From positions 1 to 5,544 of the forward strand of contig JAIVER010000106.1 of the NCBI GenBank assembly GCA_023864145.1: DNA of 5,544 nt. Reading direction: 5' to 3'. The position numbers and the translations under genes were made by a program. Below, piece by piece: positions 1 through 5,544 of this stretch; within the stretch, counting starts at the first letter, position 1, and each line of letters starts with the position of its first letter. Origin of the DNA: Thiohalomonas sp. (GTDB lineage: Bacteria; Pseudomonadota; Gammaproteobacteria; GRL18). The notes beneath the pieces are model-generated. The model ran no database searches. It worked only from the letters and a program-made list of their open reading frames with translations, and was not told the DNA's origin.

Positions 1-88
1 TTTACCGAGCATTGGAAAATCATTAGATTCTCGAATTAATGATAATTTCCAAGTGTTCGATCCTGCATTTTCAAGTTGATTGGGTATA
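1..88. mobile_element. MITE-like palindromic element, copy A (left part cut by window edge)
   Basis: Positions 46-88 are identical, in the same orientation, to 5147-5189 of copy B: 43 bp ending in GATTGGGTATA. The central part (14-50) matches copy B 5115-5151 at 36 of 37 positions only when reverse-complemented, so the core is flipped relative to the shared arm. A hairpin can form: 12-18 pairs with 46-52 and 19-25 with 37-43, around an 11-nt loop. If both arms were equal, the element would be about 113 bp and would start about 25 bp outside the window. The visible bit of left arm (about 5-15) resembles the arm only loosely, so it may be diverged or truncated. The element carries no coding capacity of its own, but its right end forms the 3' end of htpG. 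Mobilisation by an IS630/Tc1-type transposase is inferred from the TATA ends. Confidence 0.75.
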
Positions 89-2014
89 GCTTGTTAATTC
101 AAGCAGCATTTTGTTCAGTCTGCTAACAAAAGTGGGCGGATCTTCTAACTGACCACCTTCACTGAGTAAAGCCTGTTCAAACAAAATACGAGTCCAGTCG
201 TCAAAACATTCACCGTCAACATCAGTGCTTAAACGTTTAATCAATGGATGTTCAGGATTCAGTTCAAAAATAGGCTTATGGCCCATGACATCCTGACCTG
301 CCTGCTTTAATAGACGTTCAAGATTAGCACTCATATCGTGCTCACCAGTGACTAAACAAGCCGGGGAATCAGTCAGACGGTGAGTCATGCGTACTTCTTT
401 AACATCATCACCTAGAGAATCAGTTATTTTCTTCAGGAAGTCTTTATATTCTTCCTGAGTTTTTTCCTGTTCTTTTTTCTCTTCTTCATTTTCCATATCA
501 CCCAGGTCTAATTCACCACGGGCAACTGAAATAATGTTCTTTTCTTCATGTGCAGGCAGAGAAGAGATTAAGAATTCATCGACTCTATCCGTTAATAACA
601 ATACCTCAATGCCTTTTTTACGAAACACTTCAAGATGCGGGCTGTTTTTAGCCGCAGCAAAACTATCAGCAGTGATATAATAGATATCCTTCTGCCCTTC
701 TTTCATACGGGAGATGTAATCATCTAGAGACACCTCCTGATCTTCTTTATCATCAATAGTACTGGAGAAGCGTATTAATTTGGCAATTTTATCACGATTG
801 GCAAAATCTTCACCCGGACCTTCTTTGATAACACGACCAAATTCTTTCCAGAACGTCTGATAATCTTCTTTCTCATTATTAGCCATTTTCTCTAATAAAG
901 TCAGCACTTTTTTCACAGAACCGGAACGGATATTATCCAGTACTTTTGAGTTTTGCAGGATTTCACGCGAAACGTTGAGCGGCAAATCATTAGAATCAAT
1001 CACCCCTTTCACAAAACGCAGATAATTCGGCATCAATTTTTCAGTTTTATCCATAATAAAAACACGACGAACATAAAGTTTTATACCATGCTGACGTTCA
1101 CGATCCCACATATCAAACGGTGCACGTTTTGGAATAAAGAGTAAGGACGTATATTCATACTTTCCTTCTACCTGGTTATGAGAACGAGCCAGTGGTTCTT
1201 CAAAATCATGACCAACATGCTTATAGAATTCTGTGTATTCTTCTTCAGTAATATCATTTTTTGAACGTGTCCATAATGCGGAAGCACTATTAACTGTTTC
1301 ATATTCAATAACATCTTCAACTTCTTCAGGCTCTTCACCGTCTTCAGTCGGCATTGGAGGCATTGCTTCTTTAAGCATCTCAATAGGAACAGTGATATGA
1401 TCAGAATATTTGCGCGCAATTGTTCTTAAACGTGAGCCATCAAGTAACTCATCTTCATCATCTTTTAAATGCAGGGTGATTTCTGTACCGCGACTATCTT
1501 TGTGAACTGTTTCAATACTAAAGTCACCTTCACCGCCAGATTCCCATAGCACTGCTTGATCTCCTGCTGTACCGGCACGACGGGTACATAGAGTAATTTT
1601 ATCAGCAACAATAAACCCCGAGTAAAACCCCACACCGAATTGACCAATGGCATTAGCATCTTTCTTTTGGTCACCAGTAAGCGAATCAAGAAACTCACGA
1701 GTACCTGACTTAGCAATGGTACCAATATTTTCCACCACTTCATCACGTGACATACCAATACCATTATCAGAAATAGTAATAGTACGAGCATCTTTATCAA
1801 ATGAAAGTGAGATTTTCAGTTCTGTATCATCTTCATATAACTTGCTTTCACTAATGGCTTCAAAACGCAATTTATCAATAGCATCGGAGGCATTGGAGAC
1901 CAACTCTCTTAAAAAGATTTCTTTATTACTATACAGCGAGTGAATCATTAATTTTAATAATTGGTTCACTTCTGTCTGAAAGCCTAGTGTTTCCTTATGT
2001 GCTTCAACGCTCAT
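71..2014 (-). CDS. htpG: Molecular chaperone HtpG (bacterial Hsp90)
   Basis: Cytosolic ATP-dependent homodimeric chaperone that remodels client proteins, typically with the DnaK system, and is usually heat-induced. The 647-residue product shows the whole family architecture. The N-terminal GHKL ATPase domain has [13 protein letters not shown] with the catalytic Glu37, the nucleotide-binding DNGIGM at 83-88, GTIAKSGT at 98-105 and the glycine-rich lid GQFGVGFYS at 124-132. An acidic linker lies around 223-239. The middle domain has [11 protein letters not shown] at 344-354, with Arg350 as the likely gamma-phosphate contact. A charged segment at 507-523 precedes the C-terminal dimerisation domain, which ends near [16 protein letters not shown] (625-640). 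ATG 2014 is chosen because AAGGGGA (2021-2027) lies 6 nt upstream; the ATG at 2018 is out of frame. The last residues, YTQST plus TGA (71-88), are encoded by the palindromic element, so the native C-terminal tip has been replaced. No motif is missing, so the protein is probably functional. It is divergent from pgm and reads from a sigma-32 promoter. Confidence 0.97.
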   Translation of the reverse strand: MSVEAHKETLGFQTEVNQLLKLMIHSLYSNKEIFLRELVSNASDAIDKLRFEAISESKLYEDDTELKISLSFDKDARTITISDNGIGMSRDEVVENIGTIAKSGTREFLDSLTGDQKKDANAIGQFGVGFYSGFIVADKITLCTRRAGTAGDQAVLWESGGEGDFSIETVHKDSRGTEITLHLKDDEDELLDGSRLRTIARKYSDHITVPIEMLKEAMPPMPTEDGEEPEEVEDVIEYETVNSASALWTRSKNDITEEEYTEFYKHVGHDFEEPLARSHNQVEGKYEYTSLLFIPKRAPFDMWDRERQHGIKLYVRRVFIMDKTEKLMPNYLRFVKGVIDSNDLPLNVSREILQNSKVLDNIRSGSVKKVLTLLEKMANNEKEDYQTFWKEFGRVIKEGPGEDFANRDKIAKLIRFSSTIDDKEDQEVSLDDYISRMKEGQKDIYYITADSFAAAKNSPHLEVFRKKGIEVLLLTDRVDEFLISSLPAHEEKNIISVARGELDLGDMENEEEKKEQEKTQEEYKDFLKKITDSLGDDVKEVRMTHRLTDSPACLVTGEHDMSANLERLLKQAGQDVMGHKPIFELNPEHPLIKRLSTDVDGECFDDWTRILFEQALLSEGGQLEDPPTFVSRLNKMLLELTSYTQST

Positions 2015-2020
2015 TCATTT

Positions 2021-2027
2021 TCCCCTT
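2021..2027 (-). promoter_or_regulatory. htpG ribosome binding site
   Basis: On the minus strand this reads AAGGGGA, a strong Shine-Dalgarno match 6 nt upstream of ATG 2014. It decides between that ATG and the ATG at 2018, which is only 2 nt from it and gives a very short out-of-frame reading. Confidence 0.8.
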
Positions 2028-2069
2028 AGGACTAGATTCGATTGAATATTTAATAATAATAATGCTAGG

Positions 2070-2098
2070 AAATGGGGGGTTAATATCAGATTTTCAAG
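2070..2098 (-). promoter_or_regulatory. Sigma-32 (RpoH) heat-shock promoter of htpG
   Basis: Read on the minus strand, CTTGAAA (2098-2092) is followed after 14 bp by CCCCATTT (2077-2070). Both match the RpoH consensus (CTTGAAA and CCCCAT-T, 11-16 bp apart), and the -35 and -10 cores are perfect. Transcription should start near 2060-2065, giving an htpG leader of roughly 50 nt. htpG is a known RpoH regulon member in enteric bacteria, so this element predicts heat induction here. No HrcA CIRCE inverted repeat was seen. Confidence 0.88.
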
Positions 2099-2144
2099 GG
2101 TTCAGTCACAATAAACCCTAAGCTAAGAAAATTGATAAAGGTAT

Positions 2145-2165
2145 CAGTTAATATTTGTTTAACTG
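2145..2165. repeat. Perfect inverted repeat upstream of htpG promoter
   Basis: CAGTTAA (2145-2151) is repeated as TTAACTG (2159-2165) with a 7-bp spacer. It lies about 47 bp upstream of the htpG -35 box. The spacing could suit a dimeric regulator, but such short AT-rich palindromes also arise by chance. No regulator is identified. Confidence 0.35.
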
Positions 2166-2261
2166 CAATGGCTCAGTGTATCTCTCTTTACTATCATAGT
2201 ATAACCATATCATTTACATGGGAATTCTAAATTTTACATTAACCTGCTGTTTTTATATACT

Positions 2262-2433
2262 TTATTCACTTCAAGAAAACTAGAATCAAAAATGAATATT
2301 AGACGTTAAGTCTATGCTATTTTATGTCAATAGTTAATTTAATTGAATATGTTAAGACATTGAATTATCAAACAATTTATTTTTGTCTGACAGAACTGTA
2401 CAAAAAATAAGCAATTTATATAGAAGTGAATAA
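2262..2433. repeat. 11-bp inverted pair TTATTCACTTC / GAAGTGAATAA
   Basis: TTATTCACTTC (2262-2272) recurs exactly inverted as GAAGTGAATAA (2423-2433), leaving 150 bp between the arms. The 9-mer TTATTCACT within it differs from the DnaA consensus TTATNCACA only at the last base. In an AT-rich spacer an 11-bp match is suggestive but not secure. Confidence 0.3.
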
Positions 2434-2474
2434 TAGAGGTATTTTGACGCTGTTATTCAAACTTATTAACAAAG

Positions 2475-2497
2475 TTACCCACAGGTTCTGTGGATTA
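2475..2497. promoter_or_regulatory. Inverted pair of DnaA-box-like 9-mers
   Basis: TTACCCACA on the plus strand (2475-2483) and TAATCCACA on the minus strand (2497-2489) each match the canonical DnaA box TTATCCACA at 8 of 9 positions. They face each other, and CCACAG/CTGTGG (2479-2484 and 2488-2493) forms a 6-bp inverted repeat around 3 bp. The pair lies just upstream of the proposed pgm promoter. It could bind DnaA, or an unrelated dimeric regulator whose operator happens to resemble the boxes. No dnaA, mnmG or rpmH is in the window, so calling it an origin is not justified on present evidence. Confidence 0.4.
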
Positions 2498-2499
2498 TT

Positions 2500-2516
2500 T
2501 GATAACGATATTATCA
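2500..2516. promoter_or_regulatory. Palindrome TGATAA-N5-TTATCA next to pgm promoter
   Basis: TGATAA (2500-2505) is repeated inverted as TTATCA (2511-2516) with 5 bp between. It ends 4 bp before the proposed -35 box, a usual place for a transcription-factor site. It does not fit the FNR consensus TTGAT-N4-ATCAA. The bound factor is unknown. Confidence 0.35.
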
Positions 2517-2520
2517 CAAT

Positions 2521-2548
2521 CTGACAGCAGCATATATAGCTTTATACT
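2521..2548 (+). promoter_or_regulatory. Probable sigma-70 promoter for pgm-ribE
   Basis: CTGACA (2521-2526, 5 of 6 to TTGACA) and TATACT (2543-2548, 5 of 6 to TATAAT) are separated by 16 bp. Transcription would begin near 2555 and give an unusually long leader of about 178 nt before pgm, which would include the 13-mer array. The spacer is AT-rich, so chance matches to a -10 box are common. Another promoter closer to pgm cannot be excluded. Confidence 0.45.
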
Positions 2549-2590
2549 GTAATTAGGATTTACTTACTGAATAGTGATTTTTTAACATAT

Positions 2591-2653
2591 GTTTCTAAAA
2601 TAAGTTTCTCATATTATGTTCTCAAATAGTCTTCTCGAATAGTTCTACATAAT
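2591..2653. repeat. Degenerate tandem array of AT-rich 13-mers
   Basis: TTCT recurs at 2593, 2606, 2619, 2632 and 2643, giving periods of 13, 13, 13 and 11 bp. Four 13-bp units (2591-2603, 2604-2616, 2617-2629, 2630-2642) share the pattern KKTTCTCAAATAR with one to four differences each, and a shortened fifth unit ends at 2653. A weaker unit may precede at 2578-2590. The function is unknown. Tandem AT-rich 13-mers next to DnaA boxes are known from bacterial origins, but this array could equally be a simple-sequence relic or a regulatory leader. Confidence 0.5.
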
Positions 2654-2681
2654 CAGTTAAAATAAGTGGTTTTAGGACATA

Positions 2682-2711
2682 TTTAGCTAATTTTAAAAAA
2701 GCCTTTAGCTA
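2682..2711. repeat. Two TTTAGCTA copies 22 bp apart before pgm
   Basis: TTTAGCTA occurs at 2682-2689 and 2704-2711, exactly two helical turns apart, each with the palindromic core TAGCTA. The second copy ends 9 bp before the pgm Shine-Dalgarno sequence. It may be an operator, but the match is short. Confidence 0.25.
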
Positions 2712-2720
2712 CTACATTTA

Positions 2721-2726
2721 AAAGGA
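2721..2726 (+). promoter_or_regulatory. pgm ribosome binding site
   Basis: AAAGGA lies 6 nt before ATG 2733 and supports that start, which also places the conserved [17 protein letters not shown] stretch at the proper N-terminal position. Confidence 0.75.
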
Positions 2727-2729
2727 TAA

Positions 2730-4366
<1,637 letters not shown>

Positions 4367-4367
<1 letters not shown>

Positions 4368-4373
4368 AAAAGG
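4367..4373 (+). promoter_or_regulatory. ribE ribosome binding site, long spacing
   Basis: AAAAAGG begins at the last base of the pgm stop codon and lies 12 nt before ATG 4386, longer than the usual 5-9 nt. The start is nevertheless fixed by the invariant MFTGIV N-terminus. Weak initiation or translational coupling to pgm is possible. Confidence 0.5.
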
Positions 4374-4385
4374 TACTAAATACTC

Positions 4386-4991
4386 ATGTTCACAGGCATT
4401 GTACAAACGACAGCAGCAGTTATTAATTTTGTTAAAAAAGAGAATTTTCAAACTCATATTATTGAGCTGGACGATTTTTTAATTGATGGTCTGCAAATTG
4501 GTGCTTCGATTGCACACAATGGCTGCTGTCTGACTGTCACTGAAATTAATGGCAATCATGTTTCATTTGATTTAATGCAGGAAACCTTGAAGGTGACCAA
4601 TCTTGGTGATTTAAAGGTCGGCAGCCCCGTTAATATTGAGCGAGCTGCCCGCTTTGGTGATGAAATTGGTGGTCATCAAATGTCTGGTCATATTTTATTT
4701 ACAGCGACAGTGACAGAAGTCATTCAAAGTGAAAATAATTGCCAGATCTGCTTTCAGATACCCGAACAATTTAAACGTTTTATTTTTTCTAAAGGCTATA
4801 TTGCTATTGATGGTATTAGTTTAACCATTGGTGATGTTAAAGACAGCACATTTAATGTCAATTTAATTCCTGAGACATTACAGCGTACAAATATAGGGAC
4901 ACGCAAACCAGGTGACCGTATTAATATTGAAATTGATCCTCAAACTCAGGCTATTGTTGAAACCGTTGAACGCATTATGTCTGGTAAGTAA
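4386..4991 (+). CDS. ribE: Riboflavin synthase, alpha subunit
   Basis: Catalyses the last step of riboflavin synthesis: two molecules of 6,7-dimethyl-8-ribityllumazine dismutate to riboflavin and a pyrimidinedione, which lumazine synthase (RibH) reuses. It acts in the cytosol as a homotrimer. The 201-residue protein has the invariant MFTGIV start and two tandem lumazine-binding barrels. The N-barrel (about 1-90) carries [16 protein letters not shown] with Ser41 and Cys48. The C-barrel (about 98-190) carries GGHQMSGH with His102, [12 protein letters not shown] (136-147) and [11 protein letters not shown]. The near-C-terminal [16 protein letters not shown] closely resembles the E. coli enzyme, which is called ribC or ribE depending on the source. 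It follows pgm by 18 bp. No FMN riboswitch precedes it, and no other rib gene is in the window, so it is detached from the usual ribD-ribBA-ribH neighbourhood. Confidence 0.97.
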   Translation: MFTGIVQTTAAVINFVKKENFQTHIIELDDFLIDGLQIGASIAHNGCCLTVTEINGNHVSFDLMQETLKVTNLGDLKVGSPVNIERAARFGDEIGGHQMSGHILFTATVTEVIQSENNCQICFQIPEQFKRFIFSKGYIAIDGISLTIGDVKDSTFNVNLIPETLQRTNIGTRKPGDRINIEIDPQTQAIVETVERIMSGK

Positions 4992-5098
4992 AATCCGATT
5001 TTTAATTTAACTATTTTATTTCAACTATGGAATAACAGGAATCACCGCATAAAGTTTTCATTTCAGAGTAACTGATTTATTTGACTCTTTAAATTTCA
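4992..5098. other. Short spacer after ribE without a visible terminator
   Basis: The 107 bp between the ribE stop and copy B are AT-rich and contain no GC-rich hairpin followed by a T run. The first strong hairpin downstream of ribE is the palindromic element itself. It also contains no recognisable N-terminal transposase sequence. Confidence 0.5.
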
Positions 5099-5189
5099 TA
5101 TACCTAATCAACTTGAAAATTATCATTAATTCGAGAATCTAATGATTTTCCAAGTGTTCGATCCTGCATTTTCAAGTTGATTGGGTATA
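5099..5189. mobile_element. MITE-like palindromic element, copy B (complete)
   Basis: A 91-bp non-coding element with 22-bp terminal inverted repeats: 5099-5120 pairs with 5189-5168, with one mismatch (T5105 against G5183, which is a G-U pair in RNA). Both ends read TATACC, consistent with a TA target duplication (5099-5100 and 5188-5189) around an 87-bp element, as made by IS630/Tc1-mariner transposases. The core (5121-5147) can pair ATCATTA with TAATGAT. Compared with copy A, the left arm lacks about 22 bp, and the gap lies between the near-repeats ACTTGAAA and ACTTGGAAA. It sits 107 bp downstream of ribE and abuts a transposase remnant. Classification as a MITE is inferred from two copies, inverted ends and TA flanks. 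Confidence 0.8.
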
Positions 5190-5544
5190 CAAGCAGTTAA
5201 AAAAGAAAATAGCGGTTGATGAGTCGATTTATTTTATGGACGCGGTTCACCCCACACAAGCGACAAAAATCACTTCTGGCTGGATAAGAATAGGAACGGA
5301 TAAACCAATCAAAACCACAGGAAGCAGGGCACGACTGAACATTGTTAGTGCCATCCAATTGGCTCAGTTAGCGAACGCGGTCAGTTCACAATATGATACG
5401 GTCAATGCAGTCTCCATGATGGATTTTATTGAATCTCTTCGTTGGAAAAGCACCAATACTGGCACGATACATTTAGTGCTTGATGGTGCGGGTTATCACA
5501 GAGCTCAAGTTTTAAAAGATAAAGCAGAACAATTAGATATTAAA
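5190..5544 (+). pseudogene. 5'-truncated IS630-family transposase (continues past window)
   Basis: From 5191 an uninterrupted frame of 118 codons runs to the right edge. It encodes the DDE catalytic core of an IS630-type transposase. FMDAVHPTQATK contains the first catalytic Asp (codon 5239-5241), GWIRIGTDKPIKTTGSRARLNIV is typical of this family, and LVLDGAGYHRAQ contains the second catalytic Asp (5482-5484). The final Glu and the C-terminus lie outside the window. The N-terminal helix-turn-helix half, which I estimate at roughly 150 residues from the family, is absent. Upstream the frame enters the palindromic element and meets a TGA at 5143-5145 without a credible start codon, so the gene is probably dead unless an upstream fusion supplies a start. 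The frame is less AT-rich than the neighbouring genes, as expected for an acquired element. Whether the 3' half is intact cannot be seen. Confidence 0.85.

Noticed and set aside
953..1943. Open frames on both strands inside htpG (953-1144 +, 1168-1419 -, 1465-1800 -, 1647-1943 +)
   Set aside because: All lie within the strongly conserved HtpG coding sequence and encode low-complexity or unfamiliar peptides with no domain signal. They are frame shadows.
2366..2378. IHF site TATCAAACAATTT
   Set aside because: It is one base off the WATCAANNNNTTR consensus, but such near-matches are frequent in AT-rich DNA and no second element supports it.
2444..2470. Alternative promoter starting with TTGACG at 2444
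   Set aside because: The -35 is good, but no -10 hexamer better than 3 of 6 lies at an acceptable distance.
5146..5190. Extension of the transposase frame into the palindromic element
   Set aside because: The frame is open back to 5146 but has no ATG, GTG or TTG start with a ribosome binding site, and the encoded residues are element sequence, so I did not extend the gene.

Overview
The window looks like chromosomal DNA from an AT-rich gammaproteobacterium. HtpG and especially riboflavin synthase closely resemble gammaproteobacterial proteins: long stretches of RibE read like the E. coli enzyme. The htpG promoter also matches the proteobacterial sigma-32 consensus. I cannot name a genus from the sequence alone.

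Layout, left to right. (1) Positions 1-88 hold a copy of a small palindromic element (copy A), cut by the window edge. Its right end runs into the 3' end of htpG. (2) htpG, the bacterial Hsp90 chaperone, occupies 71-2014 on the minus strand. A near-perfect heat-shock (sigma-32) promoter lies at 2070-2098. (3) Positions 2015-2732 are a long, AT-rich, gene-free spacer. It carries the htpG promoter, several inverted repeats, a pair of inverted DnaA-box-like 9-mers, a plausible sigma-70 promoter for pgm and a degenerate array of 13-bp repeats. (4) pgm (phosphoglucomutase of the eukaryotic PGM1-like type, 2733-4367) and ribE (riboflavin synthase, 4386-4991) lie on the plus strand 18 bp apart and are probably co-transcribed. 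(5) After a 107-bp gap comes a second, complete copy of the palindromic element (copy B, 5099-5189), flanked by TA. (6) It abuts a 5'-truncated IS630-type transposase gene that is open to the right edge of the window.

The three complete genes are housekeeping genes: protein folding under stress, glucose-1-P/glucose-6-P interconversion, and the last step of riboflavin synthesis. They form no evident pathway. I see no defence, secretion or biosynthetic system that would count as a new multi-gene system. The most notable signals are small. The palindromic element, which has MITE-like features, supplies the last five codons and the stop codon of htpG. Its two copies carry the same central segment in opposite orientation relative to identical outer arms. 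The htpG-pgm spacer contains an unexplained set of DnaA-box-like and 13-mer repeats.
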